Shown piece by piece: positions 35,746 to 44,407 of a DNA stretch of 64,000 nucleotides (position 1 is the first letter of the stretch; every line of letters begins with the position of its first letter). The notes beneath the pieces are model-generated. The model was not told the origin of the DNA. It did not search any database and saw only the letters and a list, made by a program, of their open reading frames with translations. The DNA comes from JBEBVQ01 sp037190845. GTDB lineage: Bacteria > Bacteroidota > Bacteroidia > Chitinophagales > Chitinophagaceae. The DNA is taken from contig JBBCJI010000019.1 in the NCBI GenBank assembly GCA_037190845.1, positions 1-64,000 of the forward strand, read 5' to 3'. A program made the translations under genes and the position numbers.

Positions 35746-36091
35746 ATGTATATTGCCCTTTCAGGGCGTGGGGGTGTAATTTCCCGAAACCCGGGGCTAT
35801 GCCCCGGGCTAAATGTATCAAAGGCTTTCAGCCTTTGGAGGCTATCGGATACAATGGTTTTTACCCGGATGGTTTTAGAAACCCAGGTGGTGTCCCGGAC
35901 TAAAATGTATCAAAGGCTTTTCAGCCTTTGGGGTGAGGTCACAACGCCGCCCCGAAGGGGCAACATATACCGAACCCAACGCAGCGCGTTGGGCATAACA
36001 CGGTCAACACAACAACATCGCCCTGAAAGGGCAGCATATATATAACTTAAAACACATCCCCACATTCAACACATCAATCACATCCAACACA
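35746..36091. other. Gene-free hairpin-rich gap downstream of the Y1 transposase
   Basis: No gene. It holds the downstream hairpin block (35756-36033) and a CACATC-family repeat (36050-36094) that abuts the OmpR-type regulator gene. Confidence 0.7.
35756..36033. repeat. Downstream hairpin block of the Y1 transposase
   Basis: Short palindromes in series: GCCCTTTCAGGGC (35756), CCCGGGGCTATGCCCCGGG (35791), CAAAGGCTTTCAGCCTTTGG (35820), a second CAAAGGCTTTTCAGCCTTTG near 35911, CGCCCCGAAGGGGC (35949), CCCAACGCAGCGCGTTGGG (35976) and CGCCCTGAAAGGGC (36018). Two unit types are the same as those upstream of the transposase. Confidence 0.8.
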
Positions 36092-36094
36092 TCA
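36050..36094. repeat. GATGTG/CACATC repeat at the 3' end of the OmpR-type gene
   Basis: Read on the minus strand it starts on the TGA stop codon of the response regulator (TGATGTGTTGGATGTGATTG) and goes on with GATGTGTTGAATGTGGGGATG. It is a tandem of GATGTG-like units, of the same family as 31748-31807 and 47213-47300. Confidence 0.65.
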
Positions 36095-36802
36095 AACCGT
36101 AAACTTATACCCCACCCCCCTTACGGAATGGAAATGTTTCGGATGGCGGCTGTCTGTTTCGAAATATTTACGGAAATTAAGGATAAAATTGTCAATTGTA
36201 CGGGTAGTCGGATATACATTGTATCCCCAAACTACCTGCAGGATATGATCGCGTGATACGACCTCGTTCTGATGCTTCACAAGCAGTTTCAGCAGCGCTG
36301 CTTCCTTCTTGCTCAGCTCCTGCTTATTGCCATTTATATCAATACATTCGTGGGCGGCAAAATCAATGGTACAACCGTCGAAATGGTATATATCCTGTAC
36401 AGCCTGGGGCTCTTTTATCTTTTTACTCTTGATGATCAGCTTTTCCACACGCAGCAGCAGCTCCTCCAGATTAAATGGCTTGGTCAGATAATCGTCACCA
36501 CCTTTTTTCAACCCTTCCACCCTGTCGGCTCCGGTATTCCGGGCAGAAAGGAACAGGATGGGTACATCATTATGCTGCATGCGTATGGTTTCACAAACCA
36601 TTAATCCATCCATCTCCGGCAGCATGATATCGAGGATGATCAGATCAAAGTATTCGTTTTTGACCAGCCGCAGCACCTCCGGCCCGTTATCTGCAGTAGT
36701 GACCAGATATCCTTCAAGCTCAAGATTGAGCTTCAGCGTCTCACGCATACTTTCCTCATCTTCAACAATCAGCAGCGAAGCCTTATTTTCTTTTGCAGCC
36801 AT
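36092..36802 (-). CDS. OmpR/PhoB-family response regulator (orphan)
   Basis: A 236-residue regulator. The receiver domain has the acidic site in LIVEDEESM, phosphoacceptor Asp58 in LIILDIMLPEMDG, Ser86 in LFLSAR, and Lys108 in DYLTKPF. The C-terminal winged helix (about 140-236) shows LSKKEAALLKLLVKHQNEVV, RDHILQVVWG, RTIDNFILNFRKYFE and VRGVGYKFTV. No histidine kinase gene is adjacent, so its sensor is encoded elsewhere. It is on the same strand as the ferredoxin gene 79 nt upstream, possibly co-transcribed. Confidence 0.94.
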   Translation of the reverse strand: MAAKENKASLLIVEDEESMRETLKLNLELEGYLVTTADNGPEVLRLVKNEYFDLIILDIMLPEMDGLMVCETIRMQHNDVPILFLSARNTGADRVEGLKKGGDDYLTKPFNLEELLLRVEKLIIKSKKIKEPQAVQDIYHFDGCTIDFAAHECIDINGNKQELSKKEAALLKLLVKHQNEVVSRDHILQVVWGYNVYPTTRTIDNFILNFRKYFETDSRHPKHFHSVRGVGYKFTV

Positions 36803-36881
36803 GATGAAAGGAAATGTTTTTTATGTGATCAATGTGGAGGGAGGTGTTTCATTTGCTTATCCCCGAAAATGATACGCAGGT

Positions 36882-37229
36882 TTAGAGGTGCAGCTTATCT
36901 TTCTTTTCGAGTAATGCCTCTACCGTTTCCTGGTACATTTCATCCGGCACGCAACAGTCTACCGGACAAACCGCGGCACATTGCGGCTCTTCATGAAAGC
37001 CCTGGCATTCCGTACATTTATCAGCGGTAATATAATAGATATCAACAGAAACAGGGGCATGTCTGGCTTCGGCATCCGTCACGGAGCCATCCATCAAAAT
37101 AAAATCGCCTTTAACATTCGTTCCATCAACAATGGCCCATTCCACACCTCCTTCATAAATGGCATTATTCGGACATTCCGGCTCACAGGCCCCGCAGTTT
37201 ATACACTCATCTGTTATCTTGATCGCCAT
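36882..37229 (-). CDS. 4Fe-4S dicluster ferredoxin
   Basis: A 115-residue ferredoxin; I start it at the ATG opening MAIKITDECINCG, not at the much longer open frame (to 37598) that runs over the divergent reductase gene. Cluster I ligands are CINCGACEPECP; cluster II ligands are in KCTECQGFHEEPQCAAVCP, with a spacer between the second and third Cys as in the Bacteroidota and proteobacterial (Alvin-type) proteins. It should carry low-potential electrons in the cytosol. It is divergent from the acyl-CoA reductase, with 66 nt between the start codons. Confidence 0.95.
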   Translation of the reverse strand: MAIKITDECINCGACEPECPNNAIYEGGVEWAIVDGTNVKGDFILMDGSVTDAEARHAPVSVDIYYITADKCTECQGFHEEPQCAAVCPVDCCVPDEMYQETVEALLEKKDKLHL

Positions 37230-37259
37230 AATCAGAACTGAATTTGGTTTATGTCCCCG

Positions 37260-37291
37260 CAAAGTTACAACTTCGCGTACAGAAATCACAA
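37260..37291 (-). promoter_or_regulatory. Bacteroidota-type promoter of the ferredoxin gene
   Basis: Minus strand: TTG (37289-37291), 21 nt, TAACTTTG (37260-37267), ending 30 nt before the ferredoxin ATG. It lies in the divergent region shared with the acyl-CoA reductase gene. Confidence 0.65.
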
Positions 37292-37295
37292 AGAC

Positions 37296-38291
37296 ATGAC
37301 CGCTATGGCAAACAGGACAGCACTCATGGTACAGCTCGGCGATTATATGCGCTCGGGTGAGGCAACCTGGCAGGATGTCCGCGAACGGGCCGTCATCAGC
37401 AATACCTGGTTTACCCGGGAGAGTGTCAATCATGCTGTTGACAGTATCACACATGCATTTCTCGACCAGGAAAAGCTGAACAACTGGACGGCGCTTTACC
37501 CTCCGGCAACAGCGATCCGTACAGTAGGGATTATTATGGCCGGCAATATTCCGCTGGTCGGATTTCATGATTTGCTGTGCGGCTTTATAAGCGGGCATCG
37601 TCTGGCAATCCGGTTATCTTCCAAAGATAATATCCTGCTCCCCCACCTCGCCGGCAAGCTGGCGGAATGGGACCCTGCAACAAAAGAAACGATCGTCATG
37701 CAGGATATGCTGAAAGGATGTGATGCCTACATTGCTACCGGCAGCAATAATTCGGCGCGGTATTTTGAACAATATTTCGGGAAATATCCGCATATCATCC
37801 GGCGAAACCGTACTTCCGTAGCCGTTCTTACAGGTCATGAAACACGGGAAATACTGCAGGAGCTTGCAAAAGATGTGTTCACTTACTTCGGGCTGGGTTG
37901 CCGCAATATTACCCAGCTTTGTGTACCGGCAGGGTATGATTTTTCGCAAGTGCTTGATGTATTCAGCGAATATAAAGACCTGATGCAGCATCATAAATAC
38001 AAAAATAATTATGATTACCACCTGGCGTTGTACCTGCTCAACAAAGTACCCTACCTTACCAATGACAGTCTGCTGCTTGTAGAAAACGAGCTGCCATTCT
38101 CACCCGTAAGCGTATTACATTACAGATACTATACAGACAGAGAGCAGTTACTCCGGACTTTATCGGAAAGCCCGGACATCCAATGTATTGCCGGTACCGG
38201 TGGTATACCGTTTGGCACGACACAACAACCAACGCTGACGGATTATGCGGATGGTGTGGACACCATGCAGTTCCTGACGACATTATCATAA
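37296..38291 (+). CDS. LuxC-like acyl-CoA reductase
   Basis: A 331-residue protein of the LuxC/acyl-CoA reductase family, distantly aldehyde dehydrogenase-like. I start at the ATG opening MTAMANRTALMVQLG; an ATG at 37251 would lie almost on the divergent ferredoxin gene. Family stretches: VGIIMAGNIPLVGFHDLLCG (about 85-105), RLSSKDNILLPHLA, AYIATGSNNSARYFE, RRNRTSVAVL, and FTYFGLGCRNITQL with the Cys expected to form the acyl-thioester. In luminous bacteria LuxC makes fatty aldehyde; here no luxAB, D or E are present. The substrate is unknown. Confidence 0.9.
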   Translation: MTAMANRTALMVQLGDYMRSGEATWQDVRERAVISNTWFTRESVNHAVDSITHAFLDQEKLNNWTALYPPATAIRTVGIIMAGNIPLVGFHDLLCGFISGHRLAIRLSSKDNILLPHLAGKLAEWDPATKETIVMQDMLKGCDAYIATGSNNSARYFEQYFGKYPHIIRRNRTSVAVLTGHETREILQELAKDVFTYFGLGCRNITQLCVPAGYDFSQVLDVFSEYKDLMQHHKYKNNYDYHLALYLLNKVPYLTNDSLLLVENELPFSPVSVLHYRYYTDREQLLRTLSESPDIQCIAGTGGIPFGTTQQPTLTDYADGVDTMQFLTTLS

Positions 38292-38606
38292 GGAATAAAA
38301 TCACTGTTGTCCGGGAAAAATGTTTTGAAAAAAGCCATACTCTTCATCCACAGGGGATTTCAGGTATGTTTTTGTAAAGGAGGAAGCTGCTAACAAAAAT
38401 GATGTCATGGCGGACCCGATCCGCCATCGCCTGAAGCAAAACGATGCTTTATAATGATCGTCCTGATATCATACGATTGCGGCTCAAGGCCGCAATGACA
38501 GGCTTTTGGATGTTCAGGAGCCTTTAAGAATGGTTCCGGCACAAAACGAATCATCATAAAATGTCCCTGTTGTTGATTTTTCCCGGACAACAATGAATAA
38601 AAACAG
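38292..38606. other. Gene-free gap holding a MITE-like element
   Basis: No gene. Almost all of the gap is the element at 38305-38592. Confidence 0.7.
38305..38592. mobile_element. MITE-like element with TTGTCCGGG inverted ends, copy 2
   Basis: The ends are a perfect 17-bp inverted repeat (TGTTGTCCGGGAAAAAT and its complement). An 8-nt direct repeat GAATAAAA lies near both outer ends (38293-38300 and 38595-38602). The 288-bp interior has no ORF but has a GTCATGGCGGAC...GCGGCTCAAGGCCGCAATGAC palindrome. It shares ends and size with copy 1 (30071-30366). Confidence 0.75.
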
Positions 38607-39269
38607 TCACCCGGGTATCTTGCCGATAATCACTTTATTGAGTCCGAATTCCAGTATTGTATGTAAGGGAAATGCTTTTTCGATAGATCTGCGGAATTTG
38701 AGCCATTCATCTATCTGCTCTACCATATAATTCATTACAAATCTCCCGCCGGGATTAATCCGATCCCGGCATTGCATAAGAAACGGTATTTCAGATACGC
38801 CTTCCGGAACCGTCCTCCCGATAAAAACGTCTACGATTACCAGATCATAGTGCTGCGATGCATCGCGGCTCATATACGTACGTGCATCAGCACAAACCGG
38901 AATTACAGTTTCAGCAGCATTTTCAGGCAGGCATTCCAGCGCAAGCCCCAGTACATCTTCATCAATATCTACCAATGTAACAGAAGCCGGGTACACGTTC
39001 ATACCGTGCAGAATATGCACAGCGCTGGCAAGGCCCGTGCCAAGCAATAATATATCTTTCAACCCCGGCAGCACATCTTGCATTGCTCCGAAAGCCACGA
39101 CCAGCGGGCGATACCGGTCACCATCCGAATACAGCGCATTGCGGGTAGCCAATTGCCATCTGTTGTTATACAGCAACAACTCCAGAGCAGGATTGACATT
39201 ACCCGGCAACTTCCGTATCCGTACCGGGTACAGGTAGCTTAATAACCGTTTATAAAATGGGACATGCAA
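38607..39269 (-). CDS. Spermidine synthase-like methyltransferase fold protein
   Basis: A 220-residue Rossmann-fold protein with the SpeE-like order: LPGLKDILLLGTGLASAVHI (nucleotide motif), VTLVDIDEDVLGLALE (acidic residue binding the adenosine ribose), VCADARTYM, and YDLVIVDVFIGRTVPE. The N-terminal tetramer domain of true spermidine synthase is absent or short, so it is more likely a relative than SpeE itself. It lies 12 nt downstream of plsY on the same strand. Confidence 0.85.
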   Translation of the reverse strand: MHVPFYKRLLSYLYPVRIRKLPGNVNPALELLLYNNRWQLATRNALYSDGDRYRPLVVAFGAMQDVLPGLKDILLLGTGLASAVHILHGMNVYPASVTLVDIDEDVLGLALECLPENAAETVIPVCADARTYMSRDASQHYDLVIVDVFIGRTVPEGVSEIPFLMQCRDRINPGGRFVMNYMVEQIDEWLKFRRSIEKAFPLHTILEFGLNKVIIGKIPG

Positions 39270-39281
39270 AACCCGGCCTGT

Positions 39282-39926
39282 TTAATCCCGGTAGCGGCGG
39301 AAGCGGGAGCGCTTCCGGAACAAGGGCACTTTATTTTCATTGCCGTGCAGCAGACGGCCGATATTCTTATAATGCGTCAGCACTACCAGACAGGCTGTGG
39401 CAATAGCAAAAAGACGGTAGCTGAGCTCCGGCATTCTGAATATGAAAAGAATAAGCAGCGGAAATGCGATACTGGCACAAATAGAACTTAATGAAACATA
39501 GCGGGTCAGAAATAACATCAGCAGAAAAACAGCAACAAGGCTTACGGCAACCAACGGCTGAATACCGAGGATCATGCCAAAAAGGGTTGCGATACCTTTT
39601 CCGCCACGAAAGTCTGCCCAGATGGGAAATATATGACCCAACACTGCAGCAAGGCCAAGTACAACCTGAAGATTCGTGATCTGCTCACTATCCCAGGCAT
39701 ATGAAGACATCAATGAGAGTTTTACAGCAAGAAATCCCTTCATCATATCTCCCAGCATAACCACAGTCCCTGCCTTTGCACCCAGTATCCTGAATGTATT
39801 GGTCGCGCCGGCATTACCACTTCCATGCTCACGAATATCCGTTCCGTATACTGACTTGCTGATCCACACCGCAGTGGGTATTGAGCCGAGCAGGTAAGCC
39901 AGTACAATCAACGTAGCTATAAACAT
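39282..39926 (-). CDS. plsY: Glycerol-3-phosphate acyltransferase PlsY
   Basis: A 214-residue integral membrane enzyme that acylates glycerol 3-phosphate from acyl phosphate, the first step of phospholipid synthesis. I use the ATG opening MFIATLIVLAYLLGSIPTAV; the longer frame to 40001 crosses the promoter box. The three PlsY motifs are present: GSIPTAVWISK, HGSGNAGATNTFR and the FPIWADFRGGKGIAT loop. The C-terminus is basic (RKRSRFRRYRD). It is followed by the SpeE-like gene after 12 nt. Confidence 0.96.
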   Translation of the reverse strand: MFIATLIVLAYLLGSIPTAVWISKSVYGTDIREHGSGNAGATNTFRILGAKAGTVVMLGDMMKGFLAVKLSLMSSYAWDSEQITNLQVVLGLAAVLGHIFPIWADFRGGKGIATLFGMILGIQPLVAVSLVAVFLLMLFLTRYVSLSSICASIAFPLLILFIFRMPELSYRLFAIATACLVVLTHYKNIGRLLHGNENKVPLFRKRSRFRRYRD

Positions 39927-39949
39927 ATTTTCTTTCGATTGGGAAACAA

Positions 39950-39957
39950 CAAATATA
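39950..39957 (-). promoter_or_regulatory. TATATTTG -7 box of plsY
   Basis: TAnnTTTG match on the minus strand ending 23 nt before the chosen plsY start. It supports that start over the upstream one. Confidence 0.5.
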
Positions 39958-40101
39958 GTATTTTCAAAACAAAATCCTAATTCGGAAAATACCTGGATCA
40001 ATCATTCAATTTAAAATGTGAGAAATGCGCCAAACACGAGTATTGCACCGATACATTTATCACATTAACTCACCCGTTTTCAAATACTCAAATTTTCAAC
40101 T

Positions 40102-40926
40102 TTATATAGTTTTTCCAAAGTCCAGCAACAACCAGTTATTTCCTGCCTGGTGCTCACGTAAGACAAATCCCGCCCCGGTCGCCGCCTCGCAAACAATATC
40201 CATGTCTTCCAACAGCAATCCACTCATGAATATCCTGCCTCCCGACACAAGCTTCTGATAAAGCGCCGGCATTGTTTCAAGCAGGATATGGCGGTTAATA
40301 TTGGCAAGGATCACATTGTACGTCCCGGAGGGAATCGCGTCAAGCGTTCCATGCACCATCGTAACATTTGCATATCCGTTAGCAGCTATATTTTCCTGTG
40401 CATTTTCGTACGCCCAGATATCGTTATCTACAGCATGTACGGTTGTTGCCCCAAGCTTAGCCGCAAGGATGGCAAGGATGCCCGTGCCTGCACCAAAATC
40501 CAGCACTTTCTTCCCATGAAATGACACCTGTTGCATTTGTGCGATCATCAGCCGGGTCGTATCGTGATGCCCGGTGCCAAAAGACATTTTTGGCGTAATA
40601 ATAATCTCATACGGGGTTGCCACAACCATATCATGGAAACCCGCACGGACCGTACAAAAATCACCAACGACCACCGGGGCAAACCCGGATTCCCAACGTG
40701 CATTCCAGTTCTGATCCGGAATCCGTTCATATTGAACAGGGTGCGCATCCTGATCTTGTCCGATACGGCTTACTGTCTCTATAAGACTTTCGCTATATGG
40801 CGCATACGCATGTAAAAATGCATCCTCTTCCTCAAACCCTTCAAAATCAAGGTCGATTAACGATGCCAGCAATACTTCCCTGTGCTGCCGGTCTGATACA
40901 GGAAATGAAAATCTCAAATAATCCAT
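40102..40926 (-). CDS. prmA: Ribosomal protein L11 methyltransferase
   Basis: A 274-residue SAM-dependent methyltransferase that methylates L11. The N-terminal substrate-recognition domain (MDYLRFSFPVSDRQHREVLL) precedes the methyltransferase domain with MSFGTGHHDTTRLM (the family's substrate/SAM loop), motif I VLDFGAGTGILAILA, VHAVDNDIWAYENA, and VILANINRHILLE, the NxxxxxxL motif typical of PrmA. Monocistronic; a minus-strand TACCTTTG box lies 16 nt upstream of the start. Confidence 0.96.
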   Translation of the reverse strand: MDYLRFSFPVSDRQHREVLLASLIDLDFEGFEEEDAFLHAYAPYSESLIETVSRIGQDQDAHPVQYERIPDQNWNARWESGFAPVVVGDFCTVRAGFHDMVVATPYEIIITPKMSFGTGHHDTTRLMIAQMQQVSFHGKKVLDFGAGTGILAILAAKLGATTVHAVDNDIWAYENAQENIAANGYANVTMVHGTLDAIPSGTYNVILANINRHILLETMPALYQKLVSGGRIFMSGLLLEDMDIVCEAATGAGFVLREHQAGNNWLLLDFGKTI

Positions 40927-40942
40927 GGGTAATATCAGCCGG

Positions 40943-40950
40943 CAAAGGTA
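40943..40950 (-). promoter_or_regulatory. TACCTTTG -7 box of prmA
   Basis: Exact TACCTTTG, the same octamer seen before rpsF, atpD, tatC, gpx and the glycosyltransferase gene. No -33 TTG at standard spacing. Confidence 0.55.
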
Positions 40951-41001
40951 TGAATATTCCCTCCGGCAGATTGTTAATTTACAAGCATACCCTGAAAAGA
41001 A

Positions 41002-41029
41002 ACCGGGCTATATATTGATATAGCCCGGT
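41002..41029 (-). terminator. Terminator of the PorP/OmpA genes
   Basis: A perfect 12-bp stem (ACCGGGCTATAT and ATATAGCCCGGT, loop ATTG) with a T-rich run on the minus-strand side, 29 nt after the stop codon of the OmpA-family gene. Confidence 0.85.
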
Positions 41030-41057
41030 ACAGAAAATAATTTATCACTCGTAATCA

Positions 41058-43247
41058 TCAGGGATTCACACGGCTCCCGGGATTTCCATAGCCAGATTCC
41101 GAGTCAATGGCTTCATCTGATTCGTAGTTATATTTATTGGGATCAATCTGCAGATTTTTCTGCTGTTCGCCCAACGTACCAACCTGCGCACTGTTGAAGA
41201 TCATATGTCTTTCCGGATCTTCAGCAATAATACGCAACTCTGTACGCCTGTTCGCCTGGCGACCGTCCGGATTATCTTTACCATTTACCTGATTGGGCGC
41301 TGCAGGGTGTGCTTTACCAAGCCCTTTGGCAGACATTTTATCCGCAGGAATACCTGCCTGCTCCAGATAGGCTATAACAGATTGCGCACGACGCTGGGAA
41401 AGATCCATATTATACGATTCAGATCCTTTTCCGTCGGTAAACGAGTATATCTCAACGCTTAGTGCCGGATTATCGTTCATAAAATGTACCAGCGTATCTA
41501 AGGAAGCGAAAGATTCCGGACGCAGGGTAGCCTTATCAAAATCATAGAAGATATTGCTTACACGGAAAGTGCCGTCCAGGCCGATCGTATCCATATAGAT
41601 GGTCAACGATACGGTATCATCACGATCTGTACGTTTCACCTCCATTGTATTCACCGTAGCACGGGTGGTAGTAAAGCGGTATTTATCACCTGTAAACACA
41701 TAGGCATGGCCGCGTGCGAGATTGAATGAGAAATCACCATCCGCACTGTTATATACTTTTTCTTTTCCTCTTTCATCTACCATTTTCACCACCACTTCTT
41801 CCAGTTTGGATCCGGTATTACGGTTGATTACCTTTCCGATAACCATCAAACGTGGCTCATACTGTACACGCCAGATATCGTCGCAGCAGGTGGGGTTTTT
41901 CAATGCTACCGAACCGATCCGGTTGGAAACCACATAAGCATCCGGTTTACCAATAGGATCATTGATATAATACAGCTCATCAGCAGAGGTATTGATCGGG
42001 TAACCCAGGTTCGTGAGATTACCGTAACGTGAAGGACCGCCATCTGCCGAGAAGATATCAAATCCGCCCATTGTTACCCACCCGTTGGAAGCAAAATAAA
42101 GCTTGCTGGTACGGCTGTCATAATAAGGAGTAATTTCATCACCTTCCGTATTAACAGTTTTACCTGCATTTTGCGGACGGCGGTAGGTACCGGAACGCGG
42201 GTCAATAATGGAATACCATATATCGTACCCACCGCGGCTTTGCATTTTACGGTTGGAAGAGAAGAAAAGCACTTCTTTCTTGCCTACATTCGCAACAAAA
42301 GGCTGGGTGCTGGATCCTTCGCTGTTGATATCGTCGCCAAGTGCGCGCGGTTCCGTCCATGCAGACTTTTCAAATTTGGAAACATATATCTTACAGCGCA
42401 CATTCATAGAATCTTCTTCTATACACCGGGTAAAGTAAAAGCGGTCTCCACCGGGGCTGAATACACCATTACCGACATGTGATTTAGGACTGTTGAAATT
42501 TCCGTCGAGGAAAGGTAATGCCCATTGAAAAGAATCTACCTGCTCCACACGTTCGAATTTCTTGGAAACAAGAAAACGGGACATGTATTCCGAACGGTTT
42601 CTCTTATCCACTTCAATGACACTGTTCTGCACCATGCTGGAGAACAGCAGCGCCGTATCTCCAAGCGGATAAGGAGATGACTCCGTATACGCACTATTGA
42701 CGTTAGGACCTGCATTCACAACATTCACCGGCATAGGATCCTGCATGGATTTCACAGCCATATGACATCCGTCAATTTCACGCTGTGCACGCTTTTTCAA
42801 CGCCTTATAGGATTTGGGATTATCATTTATAAATTGCTGGAATACCACGATCGCCTCATCATAACGAGCCTGCATTTTGGTCATGATAGCCTGCTTGTAC
42901 ACAGCTTCGGGATACAACTTGGGTGCCGTTGCATATACCGAACCGTAAAATTCTGCTGCAGGTACATAATCCCGGGTATACCAGAAACATTCCGCAAGCT
43001 GATACATCAGATAAGGATTCCGCTCTTTTTCCTGCAGCAACTGCTGATAATACTCTATAGCATTAAAATAGCTACCGGCGCGGAAAAGGCCGTCTGCCCA
43101 GCGAAGCTTTTTATAGTATGGCAGCTTCGCCACAGGATCATTCGCCTTATTCCTGTATTTCTCTTTGTTTTGCTGCTGAGCATTTGCATCAAATTGAATC
43201 GTAACAAGGAATGTTGCCAGCATTAATAGCAGCCAATTTTTTCTCAT
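41058..43247 (-). CDS. OmpA-family outer-membrane protein with TPR and PD40 repeats (PorE-like)
   Basis: A 729-residue protein. Signal peptide (MRKNWLLLMLATFLVTIQFD, cut after ANA), tetratricopeptide-like helices (about 45-160), a PD40/WD40-like propeller (VLFFSSNRKMQSRGGYDIWY; LYFASNGWVTMGGFDIFSAD), a carboxypeptidase-regulatory-like module (VIGKVINRNTGSKLEEVVVK), then an OmpA peptidoglycan-binding domain (IFYDFDKATLRPESFASLD; NRRTELRI). This order is that of the OmpA partner of PorP/SprF in T9SS loci, anchoring a surface component to the cell wall. It is 107 nt after porP on the same strand and ends in a clear terminator. Confidence 0.93.
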   Translation of the reverse strand: MRKNWLLLMLATFLVTIQFDANAQQQNKEKYRNKANDPVAKLPYYKKLRWADGLFRAGSYFNAIEYYQQLLQEKERNPYLMYQLAECFWYTRDYVPAAEFYGSVYATAPKLYPEAVYKQAIMTKMQARYDEAIVVFQQFINDNPKSYKALKKRAQREIDGCHMAVKSMQDPMPVNVVNAGPNVNSAYTESSPYPLGDTALLFSSMVQNSVIEVDKRNRSEYMSRFLVSKKFERVEQVDSFQWALPFLDGNFNSPKSHVGNGVFSPGGDRFYFTRCIEEDSMNVRCKIYVSKFEKSAWTEPRALGDDINSEGSSTQPFVANVGKKEVLFFSSNRKMQSRGGYDIWYSIIDPRSGTYRRPQNAGKTVNTEGDEITPYYDSRTSKLYFASNGWVTMGGFDIFSADGGPSRYGNLTNLGYPINTSADELYYINDPIGKPDAYVVSNRIGSVALKNPTCCDDIWRVQYEPRLMVIGKVINRNTGSKLEEVVVKMVDERGKEKVYNSADGDFSFNLARGHAYVFTGDKYRFTTTRATVNTMEVKRTDRDDTVSLTIYMDTIGLDGTFRVSNIFYDFDKATLRPESFASLDTLVHFMNDNPALSVEIYSFTDGKGSESYNMDLSQRRAQSVIAYLEQAGIPADKMSAKGLGKAHPAAPNQVNGKDNPDGRQANRRTELRIIAEDPERHMIFNSAQVGTLGEQQKNLQIDPNKYNYESDEAIDSESGYGNPGSRVNP

Positions 43248-43354
43248 GTGCTTACGCGTTATTATTGGGGATAAAAGTATAAATTGATTTAAAAAAAAGA
43301 AAGAGGGTGATCATTTTTATTTTTCCCCCTTCTTCTCCTGCTTATTTACCTGAT

Positions 43355-44407
43355 TTAGAAACGGGAACACGGATATACCAGACGACGCGCAAAATCCAGC
43401 GGATTGGGCGCTATATAACGCAATGATATTTCAAAGCCCCCGTTACCATTTGTAGCGCCCTGAAGATCCGATATAGTATAATCATAACTTACCCCGATAC
43501 GCATACCTTTAAATTCGATACCGGCAGATACCATGGCCGCATCATTATTACGATACCATCCACCCAGGAAGATAGCCGTAGCCATCGAACGAACCTCCGG
43601 ATTACCAACGATACAGTGAAACTCGTTACCCGCTACCAGTTCGTAAGCAGTAGCCTGAGACTGATATAGCACTGCCGGACGGAAGCTGAACTTATCACTT
43701 ACATATGCGATCGCTCCGACCTGACCTGTATAACGAATCCCCAGACCGACATCACTGCTTTTCGGATCACGGAACGACTCTTGCGGTTGATTCAGATTAT
43801 TTGCGCCGAGACCGATTGTGTATCCAAAACGTTCGCTGGCAGAATGAGACCAGGCGATACCTGCGTTGACAATCCATGCATTCGTTTTGTTATTAAGACT
43901 CAGGCGATCAATACCGGTACCCGGCTGAAAATTGCCATTATAATATTCTTCTTCAAAATAGAGCTTACTCAGATCAATACTTTTGGAAGAATACCCCCCC
44001 TGAAAACCAACCGATAAAGACATATTGGGATTATCAGCGCGACCCAAAAATTTATGATATGCCAGAGACAGCATACCGGTAAAATTGGAGAGATTACCGT
44101 CTCCGGCCTTGTCATTATATAATTGTATACCTCCGGCCAGGTAGTCGTCAATAGTAAGGTCATGTACAATCGGCATATCCAGTGAGGCCCCGTAAGTAAC
44201 AAAAGGCGCCGGTATGCTCCGCCATTGATCCCGGTAAATAGCCGCTGCACGCCACTGTCCTGAGAAATTACCCGTGAACGCAGGATTGACGATCAAGGGA
44301 GCTGCATTGAATTGAGTAAAGTGGACGTCTTGTGCCTGGACACTTTTTACGTTTAACGCTAACGCTGCAATCAAGCCTGCACAGGCGATTGTATTTTTCC
44401 TGATCAT
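43355..44407 (-). CDS. PorP/SprF-family T9SS membrane protein
   Basis: A 350-residue outer-membrane beta-barrel of the PorP/SprF family: signal peptide MIRKNTIACAGLIAALALNV cut after VQA, then the hallmark start QDVHFTQFNAAPLIVNPAFTGN and repeated alternating aromatic/polar strands (GQWRAAAIYRDQWRSIP, LSLAYHKFLGR). The end, RYIAPNPLDFARR, is also typical. SprF-like proteins help secrete and attach specific T9SS substrates at the surface. Here it is paired with the OmpA/PD40 gene downstream, but no SprB-type adhesin is adjacent. Confidence 0.94.
   Translation of the reverse strand: MIRKNTIACAGLIAALALNVKSVQAQDVHFTQFNAAPLIVNPAFTGNFSGQWRAAAIYRDQWRSIPAPFVTYGASLDMPIVHDLTIDDYLAGGIQLYNDKAGDGNLSNFTGMLSLAYHKFLGRADNPNMSLSVGFQGGYSSKSIDLSKLYFEEEYYNGNFQPGTGIDRLSLNNKTNAWIVNAGIAWSHSASERFGYTIGLGANNLNQPQESFRDPKSSDVGLGIRYTGQVGAIAYVSDKFSFRPAVLYQSQATAYELVAGNEFHCIVGNPEVRSMATAIFLGGWYRNNDAAMVSAGIEFKGMRIGVSYDYTISDLQGATNGNGGFEISLRYIAPNPLDFARRLVYPCSRF

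Noticed and set aside
35141..36033. Hairpin arrays as a CRISPR or integron
   Set aside because: Units are different palindromes at irregular spacing, there is no integrase or cas gene, and a Y1 transposase sits between them.
37230..37598. Long N-terminal extension of the ferredoxin frame
   Set aside because: It would run through the divergent acyl-CoA reductase and the ferredoxin promoter; the ferredoxin proper starts at 37229.
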